Part shown: piece by piece, positions 12,663 to 27,600 of the stretch
Layout: each line of letters starts with the position of its first letter
How positions within the stretch are numbered: the stretch's first letter is position 1
Assembly: GCF_003672135.1 (NCBI RefSeq)
Contig: NC_039508.1
Coordinates: 16,317,945-16,381,944, forward strand
Reading direction: 5' to 3'
Length of the DNA stretch: 64,000 nucleotides
DNA from: Ooceraea biroi
Lineage: Eukaryota > Arthropoda > Insecta > Hymenoptera > Formicidae
Translations under genes and position numbers: made by a program
Notes under the pieces: model-generated
The model's database searches: none
What the model was told of the DNA's origin: nothing
The model's input: the letters and a program-made list of their open reading frames with translations, nothing else

Positions 12663-15600
12663 TACCGACGCCGGCGTCGCCGCCACCACTGCCGCCGTCG
12701 TCATCGACGACAACGAAACGTCGATACGCTCGCACGTGCATCGTTTCCGCATCGTCCGAAAGCGTTTCTCTCCGCTGGAAGATGAAAAGCGGGGTGAGCA
12801 GGAGGGAGGCAGGACGGCAAGGCAGGGGAGGTGGTGGAGGAAATGTAAAACAATGCTCCATGCTACCGTTTTATAATATCTACTTCACTGTGACAAGAGA
12901 GGAGGAAAGAGAGAGAAAAAGAGAGAGACATGTGGCTTTCCGGCTCGTCGATGCAAACGCTCCGCGTTAATGGAGTGCAAGAATCTCCAGCTCGTGAATA
13001 GCGCCAGCTTCTCGTAAATACGGTAAAACGACAAGGGTGGCGAAAAAAGAGCCTTGGCGCGATTTTTAATTCGGCCAGTTCCCGCCCGCGCGTTGCCGCT
13101 GTGACGTTTCCTTCCGGAAGCGTTATCGATTCTATGCAGAAAGTACAGGATATTTAGCTGAAAGTATGGGTGTAGATCTTTTTAAATCGGAGGAAGCTAT
13201 ATCTTGCTCGCGCTAATATTGAATTAAGTAATAATATGCGCTACAATCGGGAATTGAATTTCTATTGACTTAACATCCTACCTCGTATTTCCGGACACGT
13301 TTAATACTTAATCTGCCCATTCTTTCCCCAATTCTGTTCTCCAGATCAAGCAGATTTGTGCTTAACTGCATGCAATGATGCATCAACACTGGTGAAGTGA
13401 AAATGCATAAAAAATATAGTGTTGATTTATGAAAACTCATATACGGACATTCTCATGTTTCTTGCACGTAAGTACATTCAAAACTCTGCCACGTTCAAGA
13501 ATCGCAAAAAATAAAGGATTTTATTAGAACTTCTAACGTAGCAAAACGAGAACCTGTAAATCGCAGGATATGATATGGGAGAAGCTAGGTAATACCTTGC
13601 GAGGAACGTGAACGAGTTCAATGTAGTTTTTACTTCCTGTGCTTTCGTGCGTTGAAAATGTGGGGAATCACCGACATAATACGTCGACGAGTCTTGGGAT
13701 CCTCGAGGAGGAAGTTTACGAAGTGACGTGCATGCGCCTTGGGAGCGAGCGCGAAGCTCCTTAAAGCGAGATATCCCGATATCGCGAGAGCTTTTAGCGG
13801 ACACTTTTACACCCGTGTTATGGTGCTCTCACGTGATCAGTATTACGACCGGTGTAAAACCCCCCGGGATTATGCTGATGGTAGTTTCCGTGCTGAAATC
13901 TCACTCTGTTATTCCTTTTACAATTTTACTCACCGCTCTGCGGAGTGTTTAAAAAAATATGCAGTTATTCTAACAAATAACAGTTTGTTAGTTTAAATCA
14001 CAAATCTATAAGATTTCGGCGCTGATAGATTTAATCAAGATAAATTTTCCCCGCTTGAAATTATTCCGTCAAATAACTATCTTGTAAATGGAATCCTCTT
14101 GGACTATTGATTGAAGCTGAGAAAGGGGAGCATGTGGAAAAGGGAAGATCATCGATCGACTGCACTATCTGAGCGAGATGCGATGCGATCGGATGTAGGA
14201 CAACATCGCGGGGGGTATCTCTTGGCTCGCCGGCATCGTTACCGATTTAGACCTATCCGTTCGTACATACCTGTACGAGCGTTGTATCATTAGGCTCGTT
14301 AGCAGCGTCCTTGCAACTGATCGTCGATCTATCTCCAGTGCAGTGCGGATCAAAAGACCTAGATCGATCGTGCGCCACGCATGATTTTTTCTTTGGTAGT
14401 TTTGCGCCTTGTGGATTGAGCGAATGTTAGCTAATAGTAAAAAAAGATACTCTTTGCTATCCTGAACGCTTGGTAATTGAATTGAGAAAAATCGCTATTA
14501 ATATACGAACGGTGAGAAAAAGTTGAATTAATTTTTACGTAATTATATACATACATATTCATAATTATGCACATGCAGAAGAACATGGCATAAATTTATA
14601 TTAATATATAATGAATGAATATCTTGTCTTATAATTTTTTTAAATCAAAGAATGTCGATAATGATGCAATGTTATATTTGAGGAATTAGTTAGTTAACTT
14701 TGAAGGATTAAATGAGTAATAAAAAATATTCCGTAACGAATTTCTGAAGATCGAACGTCTTCAAACTTGTACTACATAATCGTGACATTTATTTAAGGTT
14801 TATTTGTTAGGATTGATTGTGTGTATGAGAAAAGATAACGTTGAAACAAACTTTCGCTGAAGAAACACCGTCTCGGAATTTATCGGAGTAAACGCCGTAG
14901 AAGTTTGTTGTAAAATCTTACGTAACACACTCTATGAAGAGGGAAGCACGATCGCCTTCGCAGAGAGGGTTGCTCCCAAGACTGCAGGAGGAGACGGCGG
15001 GGCAGGAATGGAAAGGAAGCGAAGCAGGGCAGGGCAGAGCTTTAAATACCCCCATAAGATTGAGAAATCGATCGACTTCGCCCGTTTGCGCGGCCGTAGA
15101 AATTTGGAAATGCATTGTGGTATAAAATTCAATTCATTTCTCGAATATCACACATCTGATATGCAGGAATGATAAATAGACCTTTACAAATATTCCAGTT
15201 TTCGAGAAAATTATTTTATTACGACAAGATTTTCATGAAAAATCCTTTGATAGGTAAATGCGAAATTGGATTTAATTACGACAAAAATAGAGAGAATCGG
15301 AATTACATTATTTGCACAGAGAAATTGCAATATTAATCCAGAGAGTATATATTTTATACATCTTTGATATTTTTACAATTAAATGAGGAAACTTTTTATC
15401 AACTACTCTGTATAAAAAAGAATATATCTATATCAATATGTTCCTATGGTTTCGCAATTTATTTAGAATAGAATAAAATTTATACAAAATAAAAACACTG
15501 TATCAATTTCCGATTTATTTCTAGTGAATGGAACCTCGCGTTCCCTTTATAATTTTTTTTTCGAAGGGGTGGCCTGTAGTCCTAAATCGTTAACACGCAC

Positions 15601-18600
15601 TTTTCACCGCGGCACGAGTCCTACACTGCGGGGGTGGGTTGCGCTTTCAGCTATACGACGGATGATGCATGCTTGTAACGGAAGCGCGGAGGGAACGGCG
15701 CGGAACGGGGGTGGCGCAGGGTGGAGAAATCGATTCCGGGGAGCGCCGTGTTTACTCGACGTCCGCGTCGCGGCGCATTGTCGTTGCGATTTCGCGCTCG
15801 AGCAAGCCAACTTCGTATTTTCCTGTCTGCGTGCATGTATATGTGTGTCTGCATTTTGCACGCTCCACACGGAAAGAGTAGAACAGAACGGAGTAGAATG
15901 GAGTTTATCGCTTACTTCTGGACTCTTCGTTAGAAGATTTCAAACTAAAAGCGAACTACACGCAAAAGGTATGATAGTGATAAACGTAAATATTTGAAAA
16001 CGCCACATAGTATAACTTGAAAATAACGTGTCATGGTGTAACAAGCTAACAAAATAACAAAGTAACAAATAATAAAGATATATTAGAAGCAGGAATGTGT
16101 GAAAGTTGAAACCTAACAAAAGGAGGAATATTTATTCTATTTTTATAATATTGCATTTCTTGCGTATACTAATAAATAATAAAAACGCATGATGGCATGA
16201 TTATACGAAAGAATGAATAAATAACCAAGGAACACAATATTATTGAAATAAAATTTCACAGCTGATATCAAATATTTCAAAATTAAATGAATCGAGAAAA
16301 TGAGAAAGGAAAACCATTGTATACTCTGACAGCAAGTCTCTCGAACAAGAGATATAAAAACAAAAGCAGAACTGATCAATTATAAACGCTACTGCTCATT
16401 GTACTGTGCATTGTACGTCCCCAAAACTTAACACATGTCCAATAATAAAAATGAATACTAAATCATTCTGGGGTAGTGTAAATATAAGTTTGTGCTTGAT
16501 TCAATGAAATTTAAAGCTCTCGAATAAATCAGATAGGGAGGAAAGGGAGAAGGGATCAAGAGAAAAAGTGGCCGAGAGGGGGCATCGAGAGAAAGACGGC
16601 CAGCGCGTTTATGTAATCGCATCCTGCGTGAATATGATAGTCGGATCTCGTCCCGGCGCTTATTTACGTACAAACTACGCAACGTGACTGTCTTTTTTTA
16701 TCGGGGCCGTAGCAGAGGTGTTGCGTAGTGTTGAGGAGACTTTAAACGGCACTGCAAGAAAACAAGAAAGAGAGAGCTCGCGATCTTGATCGCGTCGCTA
16801 TCACCGTTACAGCTATCAATAATTGTGGCGATTGGCGAGAACGCTACTCAGCGATCATTGATCATTCCGAAGGTGCAAAATCATCCCCAAATGATGTTAT
16901 GTTGCCACCGTAAGACCCAATGTCACGAATCACTATGAAAGCGGAATCTGACGACAGATTCTGATTTATGTAATGCGTCTACACTATGTCTTGCAATCAA
17001 TGAATAATTAATTAACAATTGCGTTAACGAAGTACAAGATATTATATCGCGTGCATTAGCGTTAAGTTTTGTTGCAAGAAAAACCGAGCAACGTCCAGTT
17101 ACCAAGATTATTTAAATTAAATATATACACTGAAAAAAAATCTGGTTGCATTAATTAGAAATCTGGTAGGTTCAACCAATCTGTCTGGAAAATGGACGAA
17201 TCAGAATTCCTTTAGGAATTATTAGATTATAGTACAGTCTATCAAACGTTCTAGTTATAAGATATCCAGTCTTATTATAACTAGAAATTCTGCTTGATTT
17301 AACCAAAATGCATTCTATCATGTACGTCTTGTTGGTACAATCAAACCATTTTTCTCACAATCAGTGTATCATTTATATCATTTATGTATATGTAAAAAAA
17401 TGTCTGATGCATTTAGATATTCTTAGAAAACGATTTTCAGGATTTATAAAAGTTATATATCACATTTGCTGAAAAAATAATGATAAAGGGAGAAATAAGA
17501 GAGAAATATTTTAAGCCGCAAATTCTTTAATAATCTGAAGCTCACTTCGTTTTAAAGAGAGGTGCGAACCGTCGAAATAAACCCTGATGAATCTTTGAGA
17601 TCTTTCTCTCAATTGTGTCACAGCTTTTTAATAGTCAACATTAGATCAATACCGTGAAACGAGAACGGCCGATGTCGTTCTATAACTCAGAGGTGAAAGA
17701 ACGAGTATACTATATATATGTACATATTCAACATTTCCTGCTTGCGAGTTATAGAATAACATCGATTGTTCTCAAATCTCTTGATAATTGTGATATCCTC
17801 ATTTCTCTAGCATCTATGCACGACAGAAAACGCGATACTTTGGAAGGAACTTATGTATGTACATCCGCAATGTACGCCCAACTAATAATAAAGTAAAATA
17901 AGATGGCAATTTTTTTACGTGGAATCCCGCATGGAGAAAATGTCATTTTGTGACATTTTTACTTCGCTCCGATTTGCACACGAAGAACAAAGCGATATGC
18001 AATATGTCGAAACAAAAACACGTAGCAGCGAAAGGGTTAATGGAGAAACAATTGCCTATTGCGCGTCTGTCCGACGTCATGTGGAGTTATAGCGACCAAA
18101 CGGAGAATAGCGTGGTGTAGCGTAATGTCTGTCGCATAATTCCACCGCTGTCCCGCAATGACACCTGCCATTTTCGCCTTCGGCAACGTGTGCAAGAATA
18201 TCCCGCAACCTCGCGCGACTCACGATTTCCTTCGCCGATTCGCGCGCCTGTGTGAAAAAAAGATACACACACACACACACACACACAACACGCACACGCG
18301 TATTCACATATTTTACACAATTTAATATCCGATGCTTCCATGCAGCAGGATTATTTTACGTCCGATAAAACACGGAGATTTTAAATCACAGCACAGGTGT
18401 CATCCTAATATTTATTTTACTTAATTTAAAGCCTATTTTCGAAAATGGTGCATCCTCAAGAGAAAGAAAAATAACGAAACAAAATGATAGAATCAATAGT
18501 TAATTAAGAGTGACAGATTTTTGGACACATATTTTATATTGTATGTATATTATTGTATATTATACGTATATTTTTGATATTTTCTCTCGCTGTTATTTAA

Positions 18601-21600
18601 ATGAAACATGATAACATTTCTTACGCTCGTTTTACATGCGAAAATATTGTTATTCAATGCAGAACTGTATCATTTGTTACCCCGGTACATGGAAAACACG
18701 TACATGGAAAATAATGTTGGCCGGCATATAACCGCGCGTTAAAACTGCATCATACAACAAAGCTCATACAACATATTACAAATGTGTTTTATTCAATATC
18801 AATTTTACATTTTATATTTCAGTTATAACAGCTTTGCACGTTCTATAGTTTATTCCACGTTGCTTTGTATTTTATATACTCTCTAATGCCCCACGCTGTT
18901 GTACCACTTTACGTTTACAATTACCATATATCCCGTATCGCCGTGCATTCTATTCACGGCATGCGAAGTTAATAAGAAATAATAGAAAATTATCGCGGAC
19001 ACGTTGCGGCGCGTTGCAGATACGACTGAATTTCGCGTCCGCGATCGAGATGCAAGCGAGAGATCTAAACAGGACGGCGCAAACAACGGCAATAAAAAAG
19101 ACCGAAAAATTACGTCGCCCCGCGGCAACAATAATATCGCAACCCTCGTCGTGTTACCACCGGCCATGCCGGCGGCATCGGCGGCTGCGGCGGCGGTGGC
19201 GGCGGACGGCTCGATGCAAGATCGAACGCCGTTGCCGAGGAGGAGAGGATCGAGAACCACTGCGCGAGCAGCCTTGGCTGAAGTTGTCGAACCCGCGACC
19301 CAGTTACACACTCGTGCCCAACACACGCGCGCGATCCTCACCCACACCTCTCGGAGGTGCATGCACTGTGCGGTGCGCGCCGATGCGCGCACGCTGCAGC
19401 TCCCTCAGTGGTGCCCCTGCCACCTCGACGCTTCTTGCACTCGCACTCGCTTCGCACTCGCGCGCGCGGGCGCGAGCGCGAGCGCTCGTCGTCCCCCGTC
19501 GTCCCACTTTCCGCCTGTCTCTTCCCTCACGCGCGTTGACTAGCGCTGCCGCACACGCACACGCGGCGTCATCGCCGTCATCGACTTTCCTCCGACTTTC
19601 GGCCTCTCCGTTCGCGCGTAGCCGCCTTGACGCGAAAAACCCGACGCCGACGCCTCGCGTCGCGTTACGTCGCGGCAACACGCCGCGGCTGCCAAAAAGA
19701 CACTCGCTGCACTTCTCGGGACAGTCGGGCTTGATGGGAATCGCTGATGCGATGCCTTGCGACGCCGGCCCCCCGGTTTCGTGTCCCCTCGCGCGAGGGT
19801 TGCATATGTAATCTCCCCCAATTAATTTTGAGTTAATTGAAAGTTAATTTTGAGAGAGGTACCACTTCTGCTTGTCCTCTCCCCCACATGCAATAAGCAT
19901 CTCCCCTTGTGACAAGCTTTGAGCTGATGCACCTCCTCCTATGTGTACATATTTGTTCTATAAATTTTCAGATATAATAATAATGATAAATCTACGTTTA
20001 ATGTACAAGTAAAATTTGCACAACAATTGCATTTGTAAGTAAATGTTGGTTTCATGATACATGATTGATTAAGCAGATTGACAGAAAATAGCTTTATACA
20101 CTTGTGCTATTTCTGTAATATTTAGAAATTAGGAGAAAGCTCTGTCTTCTTCTTTCTTTCTTGTACTATTTATAATTAGATTATTCAATTCCGTTCATCG
20201 TGTTATTAATTATTATCTCGGTAACGAATCGAATGGATACAGATCACTTTGGCTGTCTCGTTTTAGAATGGATATCTATTAAATTTCAATTTGCGTATAA
20301 TATAAATCTCGATCTGACGTCCGTACTGTGACATTATTCATTATATGAAAATAGAAGCTGTTTTCGAAAGATGTTTTCTCCGATTTTGCTGTTATCATAA
20401 CGTAAGCAAAAGTACAGATGTAAAATTTACATCTGCGATAATGTAATGTTTTATTGCTCATAAACAAATATCAGAATATTATATCGCGTTATTAAAGAGA
20501 GATGACCATTATACAATACGAGTTCTAAACGGTACATGCTGCATTATAATATTAAAAAGTTAATGCTACTCTTCGGAATATAAAATACCGCACTCTTCTT
20601 TTAACTTCGTGGTTAACCTACATTCTACGGGTAACGAGGGCGTCTACCAATATTAAAGCACGTTTATTCGCGTACATCTTATCGATCATGGGTTTCGATC
20701 GGCTTCATATAGAGTACATTTTCTACGGAATGCACTATTTTCGAATCGATTTACTTTTACCATTTTAGTGCACTTTGCCTTGTCGGAGCTCTGCTCCAAT
20801 TAACATACATGTAATAATCAGGAATTTAATCCCACAGAGTCATCTTCGCTCATTAAACTTTACACAAATGAGAAGAAACGTTAAATCTTCATCTTTGAAA
20901 ATCTTACTTTCGAGAATTTTAGTTTTGAGCATAAATTATTTCCTTCCACGTTCTCTCTCTCTTTGTTTCGTATAATTTAATTAGTGTAATTAGATATAAT
21001 TAATTAGTATAATTACATAACTCTTTAATTCGTCATCATAAAATATTGTTCACCTGAAATTCAACTTGATCGCCAACTCTCCATGCAACCCTCGTAAATT
21101 CGATTCAGATTTTCATTTTTTTTCCCCCCTCGCTGCAGTGCAATGTTTAATCGCGTCTTTTAGGGCCACGTTATAAAAGTTGCCGGCAGTTTTTCACGGA
21201 TCAAGCGTTCTAAATCTGCGATGGTTTACGACGTTGCACGATTGCTTATAACGCCCGCTTATGTATCGCACGTAATGTCAGGCATTACGCCTGATATTGC
21301 CCTAACAAGGAAAGCGATCGTTCGGGGTAATGCATGTCGAATCGCTGCCAGAAACGTTCGCGCGATCGACCAATTACAGCACCGATTACACGTGTACGCC
21401 CACGCGTTCGCGCGTAATGCATCGTCCTGTCATCGAGTTCGCCGATGGTTACATAGGAAAATCATAGCAACAATCCATGAATTGTGACTGACACGGTATA
21501 CATTTCCGTTCCCTCAGCCACAAAATTTTCATGCGATTTTTGTTCATTCAAAAAACGAGATAAGCTGAATTTTCACAAAATTCGATCTCACGTATTGGAT

Positions 21601-24600
21601 TTCAAGTCACGTCTTTCTTCATCACGTGCATTTGTCTTCGATAGGGAATTTTTCATCGCGTAAATAAGAAATCGCGCAAACCAATACAAGAGCGCGATGG
21701 ATAAATGAAGGCGCAGATATGCCAGACGTTCCAATCTACTTCGAAGTTCTCGAATAAGTCTGAGAAGGGAGGCGTTCGTTGCGGAAGTTCTCCCGTGTGC
21801 CGGATTCTCCGACGTTCGCCGGACGATGCAGCTGACGTAAAACGTGAGAGTTCGAATAAGTGCGTAGGTGCGGGTGATGCAGGTATGTGGATACGCGAAG
21901 AACGAACGTAGGCGAACCGTTGCATTACCATCACGTAATATTCAATCGTGCAGTTCACCCCTGCGCCCGCGAACCCCCCGTTCTGCGGCGAAGGTGACGA
22001 TCCATCGGTAATTCAAGTCGATCCTTGTTTATCGAAGCGTCATTATTCACTACTCCCCATGACAATTATCGAAGATGTATCTAAAAGGTATTCATGGCAT
22101 CTGTAGAACGAATGGGACCAGAGAGAAGGGACCGGAGAATACATAAAGAGATGATATACGTTCCAATTTAGTTTTACTGAAGAGAAATTTTACATCGATA
22201 TTCTGGAAAATTAATTATTCAGTAAAAGTTAATGTCTAACAGCGGATAGTCGAGAAAATGGAATATTCGATAAAATAAAATAGAAGAGATCCAATTCAGA
22301 ATTATTCGGATCAAAATCACTCGCAGAAGATCCGTCCCAAAGAAAGAATATGGATTTATCTTGTGTACTTCGATATCGGACTGTTTCTCTATCTCTTCAT
22401 AAGACTTCGCGGAGACTTCTAATTCGCATCCTTCTATTCGCTTTTATTTATCTAAATATCGCATTTTTGGATCACGACCTTCCCTCGCTGGAGCTGGAGA
22501 AAAATTTCATTGAAAATATCGGGATATAAGGCGTGCTTAATAAAATCCCATACGTATGCCATGGCGCTCGCTGCCAACTATTACCGTCGCAACCGACGAC
22601 GACGGTTCGTAGCTCGTTATTGCGCACGGGATCGCGGCGCGAATGCGAAATCGCCGAGGACTGTTCCGCGAACGCGCGCTCCTCGCAGAACCGAAAGTCG
22701 CGTTTTCTCGAGGCTACGACGAGACACGACGGCCACCGGTGATGGTGGTAGTGGCGGCGACGGCCGCGTTGCGACACGAGTGGTGTAAGAAGCTATAATC
22801 CGACCCGGTGTAAAAAGGGAAAAGCGTGTACCGAGGGGACGGAAGCGCGAAACCACGCGCTCCGCGCGTTACGCAATCCTCGGACGAGCTACGGCGACAT
22901 CTTTCCTCCTCCGACTCATCAAGCGGATTTGGGATGGTTGCTCTCGTTACTCCGATTGTTCCGGCAACTGCGAAACGGTCCAATCCTAAATTTTTCGTTA
23001 TTTCAGTTATCTCTTCTAAGTGGAAATTCAGCTTGAAAGTTCCGATTTCTCTGTTACAATCTCTTGTATTTTTCATTACAACATAGTTTCCAATTAATTT
23101 CATCTTGGTAATTATGCGTGTCGGATCTACACGATACGTACTAGAGTTACATACATGTTCATAGTCAATGGATAATAATAGAAATTATTTTTTGCGATAG
23201 AGTCAAGCAGTCGCTTCAAACTAATCGATTATATATTAATCACATTTGATTATCTACAACACTGAGAAAAATTTTTCATCGGATAAACCGATTAAATAGT
23301 TTTCCGATTGTTAATTTTGTTTTCCGATTACCTTCATCGGATATGTCCGATCATTTTCCTTTGTCTTTTATGCACTTTAATCGGATATATCCGTTTGTTA
23401 CTACGTAATCGGTTTATCCGATGAAAATTTTTCTTAGTGAACACTTCTTATATTTGAGATATCGCGAGTTGTTTTTCTGCTTTCAGAAAACTTTATGTTT
23501 CATCCTAAAATTGTTTTCTCATCCTTATTTCAGTATGGATCATTAGGGATCATTGGCCACACAAAAATAACATCAGATGATATTCTAAAGATAGGTTGTT
23601 CTCGGTCGCATATATCTGATGAGAAATAATTTCCATCGTTTTGGGGGCAAAGAGAGCAATTCTTGTCAATTTAATCTCTTCATAATAATATTATCGCGCA
23701 TGAGTACTAATCTAGTTCACCGTAATCTGTTTTGCGAACGACAATGGAACGGACAATTCTTTGCTGTGGTAATTCACCTGCGCGCTCATGTTCACGTAAT
23801 ATGTATTCAAATATCCTGGCTGTATGCTCAATATTAGGTGCACGTGGGTCGCAAGTACGTCGATGCGGGCGTGCTTTCTAAATTTCACCGCTCACCACAC
23901 GATCGCTCGTCTTATCGTGCAAACGAAAGCGACCTCAGGGTCGCGTAAAGGGATAAAATGAAAAATTCGCAGTTGGTCCAAACGCTCTTACCTTGTTTAA
24001 ACATCTGATGAATACACAGTATCCTAGGAAATTGACATACCATTAAAACGTATGTGCCGAGACATTTAATCTTGGTAGCACCAAAGTCACAAGAAAAATT
24101 GAAGTTAATCAAATCTTATAATAATATTTCAAAATTGAACAAATAGTTATTATAATTAATAGTTAATTGGACAAATAGTTATTATAATTAATAATTAATT
24201 GGACAGCTTATTGCTAATCAAGTACGAAGGATGCCGCAGGTTGTTCCGTTCCGCGTCAACTTCTCGAGCTGTTCATTAAATTAACATAATGTTCGGTTTC
24301 GGAGCAACGGAAAGAGAAAAAGTTGCTGCAAGTCGAAATAATAAGAAAAAATAATAAGTTATCCTTTCGCTCGGATAAACCCGTGGATGCAGCGATACGT
24401 AAGAAGATTACGTGCGAGTCCTTGACACATATAGGAGGAACCGTTGCAAAAGGGTGGAGCGCAAAAAGGCTTTTCACGTCGCGTTCGGCGGCGCGATCGA
24501 AGTCGGAGAACACGAAGTTCTCCGTGAAGTCGCGCAGACGGCGGGCCTTGGTGAATTCCGCGGTGCAGAACGCGAGGGACGGGTGGGCGGAGGGGGGCGC

Positions 24601-27600
24601 AGAATCCGTGAAACGGCGAGAAAACCCACGGGCTTGTTTCGTAACTTAGCGCGTTATAGTTGAATGCTAATGCATCTTACTGTTGTATTCTTTGCAAACA
24701 GGAGAGATATATTTATCTTGATATTAGATTTTGATTAAAGACGAAAAGAAGACTTCATTAGTAAACGACAACTCTGTTATATCTAAAATTTTCAATTTCA
24801 TTCTTTTTAATTACGAAGAAGATTAAACGGCTGTCTCTCTCTTAGAAAGAAAAAGGTTTATGTAGACAAGAGATATACAAACGGTTTTAAATGATATATT
24901 TATTTAATAAATGTTTATTTTGCAAGAGGTACATAAAATAACGCTTATTGATATTCTACGTACACGCATATTATCATGCATGCAATGATGGAATAAAATT
25001 TGTTACGCAAATATGATACACGAAAATTAAATATTTGTCAAATTAACGCATAAATTTGAATCTTTAATTTACCCAACGCTATTTATACAATAATCGCATA
25101 ACGAAAAATAATCCTCTTATCATAGAAATAAACTTGTACGTTTTTTGCACTGCAAATCTTTTTGCAATGCAAAATTACAACGTGAACTAGTCACCGCCAA
25201 CCGATACACTGGTACGTGTCAATGACATCCGATAGAATTTAATAGGCGCACCGGGTTTCGCGCGCGCTATTACACAGTGACACACGATGAACTACACGTT
25301 GTAAAAATTAATGCGTGCATACATAATAAACATTAACATCTTTCATCATGAATTCTTGAAGACAACCGCTTACGTTTCGTGTCGAAACGATTAACGTATC
25401 ATAGAAAAATAAAAAAAGGGGGGGAGAGAGGGGTGAAGAAGCGGATCGTGTGGCACACAAAGTGCAAAAGAACAAGAACGCGTGCATCGCCGTCCACGCG
25501 GTGAGTGCCGCGAGGAGTAGTAACAGCGATGTGGGTCAGCCGCGGGGCGACCGCTAGGGGGCCCCCGAGGGTCGCCGAGGATCGACGGGAACGGCCGAGC
25601 GACAATCACGTTGCGCACATCTGGGTCAGCGGCGTAACGGCGCATGCGCGATGCGGACTCCCGGTCGTTCACCGTTGACCAAGTTACTAACCTTCCGACA
25701 CCCGGTCGCCGCTCGGCTCTCCTCGTATTGACCGCCGGAAAAACGTTGACTTTTCGCGCGCGCGGGGGGACACCTCCTCAACGTCCGTTGACGCGACCTG
25801 TGTGTCCTTTCCTCGTCCCATGTCGCCGTCTGCATACCTCCCACACACGTCGGAACACTTTTCCGCACTTACCATCCGTCCGGTAATCGTCCGGGTATCG
25901 ATTTCGGTGCCGGTTTTCCCTTTCGTCGTTCATAAGCGCCAATAATGGTGCGACTTACGGGGAAACGCATTGGGGGGTTGATTATTGGATAAAGCACGTT
26001 GATGTTGTCGATATTTGGAATTCTTTGCCGTGCAAATCGAGATTCGAGATATAACGATTCGAGATGGATACGATGATTGATCCATGATTGTGAAGGCGCG
26101 TGTCATTGTGCCGATCTGCCGATCGAAGTGAGATTTCATCGACATTGAATCGTTACGGCTCGATACCCGCCAATGATCGCCGTACAATTCGCACCGTCTT
26201 TCTTCGTTGATCGTAATGACAATGAGAAATGCAATGCAGCGACATAGAATACACGTATAATTATATGCGATATAGTTCAAATTGTTATGAACGCGAGAAA
26301 TATCACTCTGAATATTTTTGCATTTTGCATGCAACAATCACGCTTAATGAATCTTTTGCATATCTGGATCTGCAGAGAGAGAGAAGTTGAAACTTGCGAA
26401 ATGGTTTACCATAATCGCCATTTTCACATTCTTGCCCCTGCCTTAAAATGGAAATATCCATCATTTAGACAGACATGGCTGACTGCCAATGGATTTATAT
26501 AATATAATAATATCGTCCGACGATTTACTTTGAAAAACTCCTAATGAATAGATTGCAGATGAAGACTATCATTTTATTCCAGCAATGAAATGAGAAATAG
26601 GAGACTTATAAGATAGATGACACTACGAGAAGCGTGAAAAAAGGAAATCTCCAGACAAGTTCTCTTGGAGAAAGAAGAGAAAAAGCGTTTCTCAAATTGT
26701 TCTCTTATATAATCAATATTTTTATAAATAATATTTCTAGATTTGTACATTTTAATGTAAAACTTATTTTGTTAAAACTTACATAATTGTAGACAACGTG
26801 AGTTTTGTAATCCTCCATCACATTCAGAAATCTCGAATTGCAATCATATTTCGCTGAAATCGATCGCGTCGGAGTTACCATTATCCTAGACGAAAGGACT
26901 TGAATTTTGTATACCCACCTTCCGAGCACGAGCACTAAGCGGCTATCGCAACACGACGACGAGAGTGCACAGGAATAAAGAACAATGGGTGGTAAGATTG
27001 TGTCGGTAGTCTTATGAAATATGTCTTCCTCGTTGTGCACGAAGTGGATAATGAAAGACTATACCGTCCTGATATGCCGTTGTCGAAGCGACCATCGTCT
27101 AAAACCACGCGTCAACTTGTCAATGGACAACGTGAACGTTAGCATAGTCTAGTGTGAACTTATTTATCACTATCGGATTTGCTGCGATTTGCCCTGCTTT
27201 CTTACTGCGCTTTGTTTTTATATGTTTCTTACTAAGAGTCTTGCCAACTCCGCCTGTAAACTTGTTACCTTTCTTGTAATTCTTGCAATTGCCTTGCAAG
27301 AATTACTTTTTTATCTTTCATCAAGTTCTGCAAGTTTCTTTTTTTTTAACATGATAATCACGTTAAATTACCAAGCCAAGCAACATATCACCTAATACAC
27401 ACGTGTGGAAGATTTCGAATGTCCTCTCGAGTAGATCCTGAAAACTCTCCAATCCAATGATTGACGACGAAGACTGGATCTACATGTGTGCAGTGTGTGA
27501 ATAAAAGTTCAAGCGACGATCCATGAAGAATGAGGTCGCGGTGGACTTGCTTTCACGACAAACAAACAGCCGACATAATCGAAATCCTAACAAGCGAAAA

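Noticed and set aside
12569..12970. Poly-Thr, poly-Asp and poly-Arg frames
   Set aside because: They are three readings of one ACG repeat.
19014..19811. 265-codon + strand open frame
   Set aside because: It lies in a CpG island with equally long frames on other phases and on the - strand. The product is low-complexity Arg/Ser/Ala with no domain and no splice context.
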